Assembly (NCBI GenBank): GCA_023953905.1
Contig: JAMLJA010000002.1
Coordinates: 260,465-324,464 of the forward strand
Length of the DNA stretch: 64,000 nucleotides
Reading direction: 5' to 3'
Source of the DNA: Rhizobiaceae bacterium
Lineage (GTDB): Bacteria > Pseudomonadota > Alphaproteobacteria > Rhizobiales > Rhizobiaceae
Under the pieces are notes generated by a model. That model worked only from the letters and a program-made list of their open reading frames with translations, did no database searches and was not told where the DNA came from. Below are positions 7,485 through 19,629 of this stretch, one piece after another. The position numbers and the translations under genes are program-made. Each line of letters starts with the position of its first letter. The first letter of the stretch is position 1.

Positions 7485-9554
7485 ATGATCGACCTGCCAT
7501 CTGAGAGCGGCTCTTCAGGTCTTGCCGTCTTTTGCGCTGGGATGGTCCGGCAATTACGCCAAGCCGCAAACTGGCAGACGGAGATCGACACCGTTCTGGC
7601 GACGCTCGGAAAAGCGTTCAATTGTCATCGCGCAATTCTGTTCCGTATGCGCGATCTGCCGGACAAGGGCTTCGCCCAGTCGATCGCCGCATACTGGTCG
7701 GACGAATCGATCATGGAAAGCACGCGCCCGCCCACCATCATCGTTCAGTCGATGGTGGAATCGGATCCCCTCCTGGAACGACTCGCGGAAGACGTGAGAC
7801 AAGGCAGAACCTTCGCTGGCCACACACGCGAACTGAGCGGGTTCCTGCGCGAGGATTTCGAGCTTCAGGGTATCAAGTCCTTCATTTCGGTTGCTGTTTT
7901 CGCGCACGGTCATTTCTGGGGAACGCTTGCGGTCAATGACTGCCTGCACGAACGCGACTGGACCGACAGCGAAATGTCGGCACTGGAACTCATGGCAATG
8001 TCAATTGGCGACGCGGTCGAGAGGTCCGAATCCGAGGCGCATGTCAGTGAGGTGATCCGCGCGGCAATGGTCCAATCCTCGCTCGACGCGGTCGTCGTCA
8101 TCGACGAGACAGGCAGTATCATCGAGTTCAATCCGGCAGCCGAACGCATGTTCGGCTGGCTGAAAGAGGAAATCCTGGGAAAGGATGTCCTCTACACGCT
8201 CATTCCCCCGTCTTTTCGACATGGCCATTCGAACGGAGCCGACTACATGTCGCGCCGCGGCGCCCCTATGCTCGACACGCGCTTGGAAACGACGTCCACG
8301 ACCGCAAGCGGCGAGATCTTTCCCATCGAACTGACCACAGCCCAGGTCAATGTGGCGGGCAGACGGCTCATACTCGGATCGATCCGCGACCTGCGCGAAA
8401 AGCGGCAAGCCGAGTTCGAGATTCACCGGCAGCGAGAGAAACTACATCAGAACGAGAAGATGGCGGCGATGGGTTCCCTGCTCGCGGGGGTTTCCCACGA
8501 GCTCAACAACCCGCTTGCGGTCGTGGTTGCCCAGTCGACGCTTCTGCACGAGTTTGCAACGGATCCGAGCGTCAAAAGCCGCGCCGAAAAAGTCCGCGCC
8601 GCTGCCGAGCGTTGCGGCCGTATCGTCAAGAGTTTTCTTGGTATGGTGCGGATTCATCCGATCGCCCAGGCTCAAACCGACCTTAACACCATCATGCGCG
8701 CGGCGCTGGAAGTCACGGCCTACGGGGCACGCAGTTCCGGCATCGAGATCGAGGCGGATCTGACGCCGGGCACCGTTCTGGTGATGGGAGATGCAGATCA
8801 CCTCACGCAAGTGGCGGCGAATTTTCTCATCAACGCCCAGCATGCATTAGCGGCTGCGCGGCCTCCGCGTCGCATCAGGATCAGAACGTTTCAGGAAAAC
8901 GGAAAGGCGGGTTTCTCGGTCGAAGACAACGGTCAGGGCATAGACGAGACGATTCGTCACCGAATATTCGAGTCCTACTTCACGACCAAGCCAGCCGGCG
9001 TGGGAACAGGCATTGGCCTTTCCATCTCTAAATCCATCATGGACCGTCACAAGGGTGACATCTGGTTCGAACCCGTTCAGCCGCAAGGAGCGCGGTTCGT
9101 AGTGCAACTCCCAGCGATCGACGCATTGTTGACCCCACCCGACACCGAAAGCGCACCGATTACGCAGATACGCTCGGCGCTAATTCTCGACGACGAGATA
9201 GATGTGGCCGCATCTCTCGCCGACATTCTCGAACTTATGGGCATCATCACCACTGTGAAATGCACCTACGCGTCTCTCGACGATCTGCTCAGCGAGGAAG
9301 AACCCGGAATATTGTTCAGCGATCTGCGCATGCCCGGAGTAAGCGGCATGGAAATCTATCGCGAGATCATTGCCAGGCGACCGCATTTGGCCAAGCGTTT
9401 CGTGCTGGTCACCGGCGATATGATCGGCGCGAAAGCAGAGGTGGAAGCGTTGCCTGCTTATCTGCGGCCCCAGATACTGGAGAAGCCCTTCAGCACGCTT
9501 GACGTGCGAAGTGTTCTCGCCGCAATCGGTGATCAGGTAACCTTGGCACCCTAA
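7485..9554 (+). CDS. hybrid sensor histidine kinase (GAF-PAS-HisKA-HATPase-REC)
   Basis: A 689-aa sensor kinase without transmembrane helices. Order: GAF-like domain (about 30-180), PAS domain (about 190-305, VVVIDETGSIIEFNPAAERM), dimerisation/phosphoacceptor helix with His338 in GVSHELNNPLAVV, ATPase domain (VEDNGQGIDE; GVGTGIGLSISKSI), and a C-terminal receiver with Asp613 in FSDLRMPGVSG. I chose ATG 7485 because GGAGA at 7470-7474 is 10 bases away; a GTG at 7476 would be almost on top of it. It is cytosolic and soluble, so the signal is probably internal. It follows the canonical regulator by 17 bases in the same operon and probably signals to it or through its own receiver. Confidence 0.93.
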   Translation: MIDLPSESGSSGLAVFCAGMVRQLRQAANWQTEIDTVLATLGKAFNCHRAILFRMRDLPDKGFAQSIAAYWSDESIMESTRPPTIIVQSMVESDPLLERLAEDVRQGRTFAGHTRELSGFLREDFELQGIKSFISVAVFAHGHFWGTLAVNDCLHERDWTDSEMSALELMAMSIGDAVERSESEAHVSEVIRAAMVQSSLDAVVVIDETGSIIEFNPAAERMFGWLKEEILGKDVLYTLIPPSFRHGHSNGADYMSRRGAPMLDTRLETTSTTASGEIFPIELTTAQVNVAGRRLILGSIRDLREKRQAEFEIHRQREKLHQNEKMAAMGSLLAGVSHELNNPLAVVVAQSTLLHEFATDPSVKSRAEKVRAAAERCGRIVKSFLGMVRIHPIAQAQTDLNTIMRAALEVTAYGARSSGIEIEADLTPGTVLVMGDADHLTQVAANFLINAQHALAAARPPRRIRIRTFQENGKAGFSVEDNGQGIDETIRHRIFESYFTTKPAGVGTGIGLSISKSIMDRHKGDIWFEPVQPQGARFVVQLPAIDALLTPPDTESAPITQIRSALILDDEIDVAASLADILELMGIITTVKCTYASLDDLLSEEEPGILFSDLRMPGVSGMEIYREIIARRPHLAKRFVLVTGDMIGAKAEVEALPAYLRPQILEKPFSTLDVRSVLAAIGDQVTLAP

Positions 9555-9593
9555 AAAATGACCTCCCGGCGGCAGGGGAGCAGCGGGAGGTCA
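9552..9593 (-). terminator. intrinsic terminator of the 9626-10042 gene
   Basis: A perfect 10-bp stem (9559-9568 with 9584-9593, TGACCTCCCG / CGGGAGGTCA) is followed, in minus-strand direction, by six T residues (complement of 9553-9558). The T-run overlaps the stop codon of the kinase gene, so the signal serves the leftward gene. Confidence 0.8.
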
Positions 9594-9625
9594 GCCACTG
9601 GAGACTGGAGGTAATCTACAGGGTA

Positions 9626-10042
9626 TTAGAACAGGTTCGCGTCGTCAGATTCCGTGTCGGCGCTGGCGATCATGCGAATGTGTTGGGTGTCGCGACCTGA
9701 ATCGCGCGCGATCGTCAGAAGACATTCTTCATCTTCGCTGCCCCATGCCTGCCCGTAGCAGGCAATGTCGGATTCGCTCATGGAGACGACTCGCGCACCC
9801 TTTTCAGTCGGCGCAATAAATTCGGCCTGTTTCACGTTAGCGCGCTCCGCGCTCACAAGCGCAGGACCAACGGCAGGGACCATGGCCATCGCGCCCAGGC
9901 AAATGCCGGACAGCGCGGCAAACATGATCATCGGATGATCGTTCGAGCGGCGGCGCAGTGCCATTTGGGGAAAGAAGGGATTCTGCGGGGCTTCGTCCTG
10001 ATTGCCGGAAGCATTCCGCGTCGATTTCGAAAGTCCAAACAT
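9626..10042 (-). CDS. hypothetical protein with one membrane helix
   Basis: A 138-aa protein I do not recognise. The N-terminal 35 residues are polar and basic (MFGLSKSTRNASGNQ to ALRRRSNDH), followed by a hydrophobic helix (IMFAALSGICLGAMAMVPAVG, split here as residues about 38-58). A C-terminal domain of about 80 residues has two Cys in ACYGQAWGSEDEECL and an acidic end (DTESDDANLF). The topology would place the C-terminal domain in the periplasm, where the Cys pair could form a disulfide. A GGGAACG sequence precedes the ATG and the intrinsic terminator at 9552-9593 supports a real monocistronic gene. Confidence 0.75.
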   Translation of the reverse strand: MFGLSKSTRNASGNQDEAPQNPFFPQMALRRRSNDHPMIMFAALSGICLGAMAMVPAVGPALVSAERANVKQAEFIAPTEKGARVVSMSESDIACYGQAWGSEDEECLLTIARDSGRDTQHIRMIASADTESDDANLF

Positions 10043-10363
10043 CTGCGTTCCCTTTTTTTCGTTCTTCGATAATACGAAGATATATCGCGCATGTTTCCGC
10101 TAAATGCTGCCCGCTTCAACGCATGTAACCGTGTCGAAACAACAAAAGCAGTCAATAGTGGTCGCAATTGACACAGGGACACCCCCCGAGCCAAACTCGC
10201 AATACGGAAAAACCGGCATTCATTCAGTTACTTAGGACCGATCCCCACCTGGCTATCGATCTCCCGGGACCCTCAATTGCCCGGTCTGAACATATAAAGC
10301 GCCAGCGCGCGAAAGGTTCCCAATCACGCAAACGCAGATAAAATGAACTTTCCGGAAGCCGTT
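10043..10363. other. 320-bp intergenic region between two leftward genes
   Basis: No gene seen. The right flank of the 9626-10042 gene carries a short inverted repeat CTTCG-ATAATA-CGAAG (10064-10079) in an AT-rich stretch and is the probable promoter region of that gene. The rest lies downstream of the SulP gene; I could not find a convincing terminator hairpin there. Confidence 0.4.
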
Positions 10364-12094
10364 TTAGGCGACGGCGAGATCGTGTCCTGCCCGACGGATT
10401 TCCAATCGTGCATCGCTCACCGACGGGGCGTAATCCACCAGCGGCGGCCGCACTCCGTGCGCAAGCAGAATCTTGCGGACAGGAGCCGATGCGCCCGTGA
10501 TGAAGAAGCGTATTCCCTCGCGCTTCGCCTTCTTGGCCGCCGCCTCCAGCACATTGGCGGCCGTCGAGTCCAGATGAGGCACGGCACTGCAATCGAGAAT
10601 GAAGTTGCGGTGTCTGTCAGCGATACGATCAAGGACGGCACCGACGGTGGAAGCCGCGCCGAAGAAGAAGGCACCCGAAATGCGATACACAATCGTGTCG
10701 GGGTCACTGGAAGAGACGGGCTCGTACTCGCCGCCTTTGCGTCCCGAATCGTCTGCGACATCCTCCTCCGCTGAGGGAATATCCGCTTCGATTGCGATGC
10801 TCTTTGCCATGCGATCGATGAAGAGAAGCGAGCCCAGGGCAAATCCGACCACGATCCCCTCGGTCAGATCGCGAAAAACGACCAGTGCGAAGGTCACGAT
10901 CAAGACGATTGCATCACCCTTGGACGAACGCAGCAGCGTTGCGAAAGCGTGCTTCTCCACCATGTTCCAGGCCACGATCGCGAGTACACCCGCCAGAGCC
11001 GACAGCGGGATGTAACTGGCAAGCGGTGCTGCCACCAGCATGAAGCCGAGCAGGAAAACCGAATGGAGCATACCCGAAATCGGGCCCACCGCGCCGGCTC
11101 TTACATTGGTCGCGGTGCGTGCGATAGTGCCGGTGACACAGATGCCGCCGAAAAGGGCCGATCCTATATTTGCCACGCCCTGCGCGACAAGTTCACAGTT
11201 TGAACGATGGCGGCGACCGCTCATGCCGTCGGCAACCACGGCCGAGAGCAGTGACTCGATTGCGCCAAGCAGCGCAAAGGCAATCGCGTCGGGAAGAACG
11301 GCCTGCACCTTTTCCAACGAAAACACCGGCAGCATCGGGACGGGCAAGGAACGCGGTATCCCACCGAAGCGCGTGCCGATCGTTTCAACCGGCAAGGACA
11401 GGACTGCTGCAACCACAGAGGCCGCAAAGACGGCGATCAGAAGACTGGGCCATTTCGGCCGCCAGCGCTGCAGAGCCACAATCGTCGCGATTGTGAGAGC
11501 TGCGAGACCAAATGCTGCCGGATTGATCGTGTTTGCGGCAGCCCCCAGCATCTGCAATTTGGGCAAGAAGGCTCCCGGCTCCTTTCCCGGCAAGGTCAGT
11601 CCGAAAAGCTCGCTCAGCTGACTGGCAAAGATGATGACCGCGATGCCTGCGGTGAAGCCGACTGTCACGGGATATGGTATGAACTTGATGTAGGTGCCCA
11701 GCCGGAGGAAACCGATCAACGCAAGGAAGAAACCAGCCATGATGGTGGCGAGGATCAGTCCGTCGACGCCCTGTCTTTCGGCTGTCGAGGCGACAAGCAC
11801 GATGAACGCGCCTGCTGGTCCACCAATCTGAAACCGGCTGCCGCCGAGGGCGGAAACAAGAAAGCCGCCGACAATAGCGGTAAACAGTCCCCTGTCAGGC
11901 GAAACGCCCGAGGCGATGGCAATGGCCATCGACAGTGGAAGAGCAACGATTGCAACCGTCAGACCCGCAATGGCGTCGGCCTGGAGCTTGTTGAAATTGT
12001 AGCCCTCGCGAAGAACCGTGATCAGCTTCGGCGTGAACAGCTCCGCAAAGCTCGGAGACTGGGAGGATCGTTTGGGGGTAACCTCTGCAGTCAT
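10364..12094 (-). CDS. SulP family anion transporter with STAS domain
   Basis: Inner-membrane SLC26/SulP transporter, 576 aa, predicted to move sulfate, bicarbonate or a dicarboxylate; the substrate is not readable. The N-terminal domain has the SulP signature (DAIAGLTVAIVALPLSMAIA, then GLFTAIVGGFLVSALGGS) and around 10-14 helices. The C-terminal cytosolic STAS domain starts at about residue 445 (DTIVYRISGAFFFGAAS) with ILDCSAVPHLDSTAANVL. I prefer the ATG at 12094, which has GAGG six bases upstream, to the one at 12112. It follows the small XRE regulator gene on the same strand and is probably its target and operon partner. Confidence 0.92.
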   Translation of the reverse strand: MTAEVTPKRSSQSPSFAELFTPKLITVLREGYNFNKLQADAIAGLTVAIVALPLSMAIAIASGVSPDRGLFTAIVGGFLVSALGGSRFQIGGPAGAFIVLVASTAERQGVDGLILATIMAGFFLALIGFLRLGTYIKFIPYPVTVGFTAGIAVIIFASQLSELFGLTLPGKEPGAFLPKLQMLGAAANTINPAAFGLAALTIATIVALQRWRPKWPSLLIAVFAASVVAAVLSLPVETIGTRFGGIPRSLPVPMLPVFSLEKVQAVLPDAIAFALLGAIESLLSAVVADGMSGRRHRSNCELVAQGVANIGSALFGGICVTGTIARTATNVRAGAVGPISGMLHSVFLLGFMLVAAPLASYIPLSALAGVLAIVAWNMVEKHAFATLLRSSKGDAIVLIVTFALVVFRDLTEGIVVGFALGSLLFIDRMAKSIAIEADIPSAEEDVADDSGRKGGEYEPVSSSDPDTIVYRISGAFFFGAASTVGAVLDRIADRHRNFILDCSAVPHLDSTAANVLEAAAKKAKREGIRFFITGASAPVRKILLAHGVRPPLVDYAPSVSDARLEIRRAGHDLAVA

Positions 12095-12168
12095 TACATG
12101 CCTCATCCGCAATGCGGCGGGATCGTCGGCATAGTATGTCGGCGGTCGCCGTCGCGACTCTCGATATG

Positions 12169-12441
12169 TCAGGCGTTCCGTCCGAAACGCGCTCCGATTT
12201 CACGCAGGCGGACACCGCGTCCGCCGCCCTCGCTCCGCTGATCGTCACCGATCAGCTCGATGCCAGCGCGGCCCAGCGCCTCCACGACCTTTGTCAGCGT
12301 GTCGACCGTCCCTCGAACGACGCCGTCGCTGGCTTCCATGCGCTGAACAGTGGGAAGGGAAACATCGGCCATTCCGGCCAATTGCTTCTGGTCGATTCCA
12401 AGCAAAGCCCGCGCGGCCCGCATCTGATTGGATGTAATCAT
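12169..12441 (-). CDS. small XRE-family regulator
   Basis: A 90-aa helix-turn-helix protein. The HTH covers residues about 5-60: QMRAARALLGIDQKQLAGMA with the recognition helix in VSLPTVQRMEASDG. The rest is a short charged tail. The gene lies 75 bases upstream of the SulP start on the same strand. There is no clear ribosome binding site before the ATG. Operator-like repeats sit immediately upstream, so negative autoregulation together with control of the transporter is the likely scheme. That is inference from arrangement. Confidence 0.88.
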   Translation of the reverse strand: MITSNQMRAARALLGIDQKQLAGMADVSLPTVQRMEASDGVVRGTVDTLTKVVEALGRAGIELIGDDQRSEGGGRGVRLREIGARFGRNA

Positions 12442-12451
12442 AACGCAATGA

Positions 12452-12510
12452 ACGTTTCAAGGATCATTGTTGAATGATGACGCATTGATTCTGATGTTTC
12501 AAGCATCATT
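12452..12510 (-). promoter_or_regulatory. operator/promoter region of the XRE-SulP operon
   Basis: Two 17-bp direct repeats (12452-12468 and 12494-12510, plus-strand ACGTTTCAAGGATCATT and ATGTTTCAAGCATCATT, 15 of 17 identical) lie 42 bp apart, four helical turns. Between them is a perfect inverted repeat ATCATT-GTTG-AATGAT (12463-12478). On the minus strand the distal repeat contains TTGAAA (12502-12497), 17 bp from CATCAT (12479-12474), a possible -35/-10 pair covered by the inverted repeat. Likely binding sites of the XRE protein. Confidence 0.6.
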
Positions 12511-12611
12511 CTCGATGGAGGGAATGCACAAACTCTCGTATTTCCGAATAGCCCCAATCAGGATACCCAGGAATCCCACGCGCAACTGCGCAAATGCGGA
12601 TTGGTCGACTC

Positions 12612-13316
12612 TCAGCCGGACTGCTTTTTTCGCGACTTGACGGCGGCTTTGGCCGTGCCCGCGGGCTTAGGGTCTTGAAGACCGTAAGTGGCAAATCCCT
12701 TCATCGTCTCAGCGATTTCGGCATCCGAAAGAAGCACCGGTCCGCCGATAAGCAGCGAATGATAATATTGCTTGGCGAGCGTTTCCAATTCCACCGCCAG
12801 CCACATCGCCTTGTCGAGCGTCGGCCCGAGAGTGATCATGCCGTGATTGGCGAGAAGGCAAGCCTTGCGGCCCTCCAGCGCCTCAACTGCGGCTTCCGAC
12901 AGTTCCTTGGTGCCATATCGTGCGAAAGAGGCGCAGCGTATATTGCTCCCTCCGAAAGCGGCGATCATGTAGTGGCACGCCGGAATTTCCTTTCTCGCAA
13001 TCGAAAGGATCGTCGCAAACGTCGAATGCGTGTGAACGACCGCACCGACCTCGGGGCGAGCGCGCATTATGTCGAGGTGAAACGGCCACTCGGTGGAGGG
13101 CTTCAGCGGACCTTCCCAGTTTCCATAATCATGATCGATGGGCATGGCGGCAATATCTTGCGGCCGCAGCTTCTCGTACGGAGTGGCACTCGGAGTAATC
13201 AGCATCATGTCGCCAGCTCGCACGCTGATGTTTCCAGATGTGCCCTGATTGAGCCCGGAAGCGTTCATGCGAATGCAATGGTCGATGATTGATTGGCGCA
13301 GTTCAAAGTCGTTCAT
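12612..13316 (-). CDS. class II aldolase/adducin family protein
   Basis: Zn-dependent aldolase/epimerase-fold enzyme of the FucA/AraD type, cytosolic, 234 aa. The substrate loop motif GLNQGTSGNISVR (residues about 21-33), the metal histidines HTH in VGAVVHTHSTFAT (about 93-95) and the late His in CLLANHGMIT (about 157) are all present, as is STEWPFHLDIM. The catalytic acid position expected in this family appears as Glu in STEWP. The C terminus is Lys-rich. Such proteins act on sugar phosphates or on 3-oxo acid phosphates; I cannot tell which. It stands alone, with an intergenic region of about 220 bp upstream. Confidence 0.88.
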   Translation of the reverse strand: MNDFELRQSIIDHCIRMNASGLNQGTSGNISVRAGDMMLITPSATPYEKLRPQDIAAMPIDHDYGNWEGPLKPSTEWPFHLDIMRARPEVGAVVHTHSTFATILSIARKEIPACHYMIAAFGGSNIRCASFARYGTKELSEAAVEALEGRKACLLANHGMITLGPTLDKAMWLAVELETLAKQYYHSLLIGGPVLLSDAEIAETMKGFATYGLQDPKPAGTAKAAVKSRKKQSG

Positions 13317-13537
13317 GATCTTTGGCTTATCTCATCGGGGGCTGCCGCGCGTTCAATGGGCGAGCCGCAGCAGACCTGTCTCGTTCGGTGCTCGCCAAAA
13401 TAAATATGGCAGTCGCTCGAACTTTAGCGAATTGTAAGGCGCTTGGTTAAGCCCACGACACGCTTTTCCTGCCTGCCATCCATTTCTGCACTATTATGAG
13501 ACCATGTCTTAACGATGCGAAAGTGTCGGAGGGTCAA

Positions 13538-14050
13538 TTGGAACTCACGATCTCGCAGATCGCGTCCGCCATGTCCCAGTGGGTGGCGAGGCAGGTGCCA
13601 ACAGTTCAGCCCGGAATGAGGACGGCTGCGGCTGGCACATCCGAGGCCGTCGACACTGTTCCCCCTGCGGCGAGCGCCACAATTGGAGACTTGGACACGG
13701 AATACGATCAGTTCGGTCGTTTCGGCGTGTCCGCAAGCACGATCGCTGCCCCAGCCGAGGACCGAACCCGAAGCGGAACGGGCGTCAATCCCACAAAGCA
13801 TTTCCGGTCCGGCAAAGTGAGTGTCCTTGAGCTCGACCAGGAATATGCACGTTCGCTAGCCGCAAGCGCGTCAGGGGAGCACAACGGAGCGGACCGGCGC
13901 CGTTTCATTCCCTCCGGCATGACCGAGTATCAGGTGCGCCAGCTCTACGACTTCCAGTATCGGTGGGCAATTGAGGTCGAACGTCAGGCCATTGCGCGCA
14001 ACCAGGGGCACGAAAGGCCGGCGGTTCCGGTGCAACGTCCGGCACCCTGA
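13538..14050 (+). CDS. hypothetical protein
   Basis: A 170-aa protein of no family I recognise. I chose the TTG at 13538 because GGAGGG (13528-13533) sits four bases upstream; an ATG at 13496 in the same frame has no ribosome binding site. The sequence is polar, low in hydrophobics and rich in Ala, Arg and Gln. A possibly disordered middle (residues 20-100) is followed by a helical, charged C-terminal part (YQVRQLYDFQYRWAIEVER) and a Pro-rich end. There is no signal peptide or membrane helix. It converges on the ATP synthase operon and is otherwise isolated. Confidence 0.65.
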   Translation: MELTISQIASAMSQWVARQVPTVQPGMRTAAAGTSEAVDTVPPAASATIGDLDTEYDQFGRFGVSASTIAAPAEDRTRSGTGVNPTKHFRSGKVSVLELDQEYARSLAASASGEHNGADRRRFIPSGMTEYQVRQLYDFQYRWAIEVERQAIARNQGHERPAVPVQRPAP

Positions 14051-14094
14051 CATCGTACGCCCATCGGTCTGAGCCAACCTGCCCATCTCAAATA

Positions 14095-14120
14095 CGAAAA
14101 CGGCCGCACGAGGCGGCCGA
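14095..14120 (-). terminator. terminator of the atpHAGDC operon
   Basis: A 7-bp stem CGGCCGC (14101-14107) with GCGGCCG (14113-14119) and a 5-base loop is followed in the minus direction by TTTTC. It lies 26 bases past the atpC stop and between convergent genes. Confidence 0.75.
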
Positions 14121-14146
14121 TCGAATTCGCAATGCTGAGTATTGCG

Positions 14147-14557
14147 TCAGGCGGGTAGGATCGCGCCTTCCAGCGTAGACAACTGGTGCAGGAAATCCTC
14201 GGCTTTGCTCCGCGCGTGCTCGCCCTTGGCCTCCGCGAGATCTTCCTTGGCTGCGTTGATGCGACGCGCGAGGTCCTCGCGATTCAGATCGTCGACATGT
14301 ACCGCGGATTCAGCAAGCAGGGTGCAGCCCGTCGGCAAAATGTCGGCGAAACCGCCAAACACGACGTAGCGGTCTTCCTTGCCGGCTGCCGACTTCAACG
14401 TCACGACGCCCGGCTTGACCGTTGTCATGACCGGAGCATGGTTGGCCATCACGGTCATCTCGCCTTCCGTGCCCGGAATGACGACAGCCTCGACCTCCTC
14501 AGAGACGAGAAGCCGCTCGGGCGAGACGAGTTCAAATTTGAAAGCTTCAGCCATCAC
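14147..14557 (-). CDS. atpC: F1F0 ATP synthase subunit epsilon
   Basis: Central-stalk subunit of the F1 motor that couples rotation to catalysis and damps hydrolysis. The 136-aa protein begins AEAFKFELVSPERLLVSEEV, has EGEMTVMANHAPVMTTVKPG in the beta-sandwich and a helical C-terminal part (EDLARRINAAKEDLAEAKGE). It is the last gene of the operon, as usual, but is separated from atpD by 234 bp rather than the few tens common in related genomes. I see no gene in that gap, only a repeated CCTATCCCCG at about 14709 and 14729. Confidence 0.97.
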   Translation of the reverse strand: MMAEAFKFELVSPERLLVSEEVEAVVIPGTEGEMTVMANHAPVMTTVKPGVVTLKSAAGKEDRYVVFGGFADILPTGCTLLAESAVHVDDLNREDLARRINAAKEDLAEAKGEHARSKAEDFLHQLSTLEGAILPA

Positions 14558-14791
14558 TCTGTCCGTTTAATCCAGTCCGGCGGCATCAAACTGCCTGTCG
14601 GCATGATCAACCGCTCGGGCGCAGACGTGTAAACTCAACATTGTCTCAGCTCGATCAACCAGAAAAGCCGTGACATGCACCGCGCATTCTGGATGGCGAC
14701 CAATGTTGCCTATCCCCGCCCGAGCATACCTATCCCCGAGACGGAACGGCCGCCTCTCTGCCCTCGCGGACATTGAGGCGACCTCAAATCG

Positions 14792-16381
<1,590 letters not shown>

Positions 16382-16390
16382 TCAGAGTGC

Positions 16391-17275
16391 CTAGAGCGCT
16401 TCCGCACCCGAAATAATCTCGATGAGTTCCTTGGTGATCTGCGCCTGGCGCTGACGGTTGTACGTGATCGACAACTTGTTGATCATGTCGCCCGCATTGC
16501 GTGTCGCATTGTCCATCGCACTCATTTTCGCGCCCATCTCGCCAGCGGCGTTCTCGAGCAGCGCCCGGAAGATCTGAACCGATATATTGCGCGGAATCAG
16601 ATCGGAGAGGATTGCACCCGGCTCCGGCTCATACTCGTAAATCGCCTCTGATCCATTGCCCGCTTCCGCCTGCGCGACGGGAGCTGCCGCCGGAATAAGC
16701 TGAAGTGCGGTCGGAACCTGCGAAATGACCGACTTGAACTCGGAATAGATCAGCGTGCAAACGTCGAACTGACCCTCCTCGAAAAGTCCGATCACCTTCT
16801 TCGCGATGGCATCCGCGTTGACGAAACCTATCTGCTTCACATCGCGCAATTCGATGCGTTCGATGATCAGACTGCTGTACTCGCGGCGAAGGATATCATT
16901 GCCCTTCTTGCCCACCGTCATGATCTTCACGGTCTTGCCGGCAGCCTGCAGCTTGCGAACCTGCTCACGCGCCAGGCGCGCGATCTGGCTGTTGAAGCCG
17001 CCGCAAAGGCCGCGCTCTGCCGTGCAGACCACGAGCAGATGCGTTTCGTCCTTGCCAGTGCCCGCCATCAAGGCCGGCGCATCGCCGCCGCCACCCACGG
17101 CCTGGGTGATATTGGCGAGCACGGCACCCATGCGCTGGGCATAGGGACGCGCCGCTTCCGCCGCTTCCTGAGCACGGCGCAGCTTCGCCGCGGCGACCAT
17201 CTGCATCGCCTTGGTGATCTTTTGCGTCGCCTTCACCGAGGCAATGCGGTTGCGGAGATCTTTGAGTGACGCCAT
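16391..17275 (-). CDS. atpG: F1F0 ATP synthase subunit gamma
   Basis: Rotor shaft of F1. The 294-aa protein starts [20 protein letters not shown] and ends with the coiled-coil partner [19 protein letters not shown], the two helices that run inside the alpha/beta hexamer. An acidic loop ([11 protein letters not shown], about residue 215) lies in the globular part. It is 28 bp downstream of atpA and 51 bp upstream of atpD. Confidence 0.98.
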   Translation of the reverse strand: MASLKDLRNRIASVKATQKITKAMQMVAAAKLRRAQEAAEAARPYAQRMGAVLANITQAVGGGGDAPALMAGTGKDETHLLVVCTAERGLCGGFNSQIARLAREQVRKLQAAGKTVKIMTVGKKGNDILRREYSSLIIERIELRDVKQIGFVNADAIAKKVIGLFEEGQFDVCTLIYSEFKSVISQVPTALQLIPAAAPVAQAEAGNGSEAIYEYEPEPGAILSDLIPRNISVQIFRALLENAAGEMGAKMSAMDNATRNAGDMINKLSITYNRQRQAQITKELIEIISGAEAL

Positions 17276-17303
17276 TCGCCGGCCCTAGCTTTCCGAGGTC
17301 AGG

Positions 17304-18832
<1,529 letters not shown>

Positions 18833-18833
<1 letters not shown>

Positions 18834-19393
18834 CAGCCGACCTCTTTCAGTGCGAGCTTAAGCGAATTGAGCTTGGTTTTCAGAGATGTATCGATCTGGC
18901 GCGAGCCCAGCCTGACAATCATTCCGCCAAGCAGAGACGGGTCGACCGTCACAGATAGGGTAACTTCCTTGCCTGCCACGCTCTTCAGCGCGGCCTTCAG
19001 CTCCGACTCCTGCGCAGAACTGAGCGCATGGGCGGAGGTCACCTCGGCCGCCACCTCTCCGCGCTGCTCGGCCGCAAGCTGCCGGAACGCGCGAATGATG
19101 CCAGGAAGCACGAAAAGACGACGATTTTCCGCCGCTACACGAAGCAGGTTGCCAACAAGCCCCGTAATCTTTGCCTTGTCAGCAATCGCCGAAATGGCCC
19201 GCAGCTGATCCTCGGACGAAAACACAGGACTTGAGATAAGACGCTGCAGATCTTCACTGCCATCGAGCATCGCCTCGAACCTGCCCAGGTCCTTCTCTAC
19301 GCTGGAGACTGCATTTGCCTCAACAGCGAGGTCAAAAAGCGATCGCGCATAGCGCTGTGCGACACCGGAGATTGGCGAACTGGATTGTGCCAC
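18833..19393 (-). CDS. atpH: F1F0 ATP synthase subunit delta
   Basis: Peripheral-stalk subunit that joins F1 to the b subunits. It is 186 aa, all-helical N-terminal part ([20 protein letters not shown]) and the C-terminal family motif [20 protein letters not shown]. It is the first gene of the F1 operon; the F0 genes (a, c, b, b') lie elsewhere, as is normal in alphaproteobacteria. Confidence 0.97.
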
Positions 19394-19530
19394 GGAGCGT
19401 CGGTTCTCTCGTCTGACAGGCCTGAAGATTTCTCGCGAGAGGCGAACGCCCTAGCTAAATCCTTGACCTAGTTGAATTGTTGCGCCCGAAGGAGGCTCGA
19501 AATGGCTTCCCCGACCGAAAGTCGACTGCC

Positions 19531-19558
19531 GCATAGCACACGCGTTAGAGACTCGCAA
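19531..19558 (-). promoter_or_regulatory. possible atp operon promoter
   Basis: In the 236-bp gap upstream of atpH the minus strand carries TTGCGA (19558-19553), a 16-bp spacer, then CTATGC (19536-19531). The match to a sigma-70 consensus is only moderate; nothing better was seen in the gap. Confidence 0.3.
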
Positions 19559-19629
19559 CACGATGTCAGACAACGTTTTTGAACCGTTTGTCGCAGTCGC
19601 GCGCGCAGTCAGCCCGACGAGGCCGCGGT

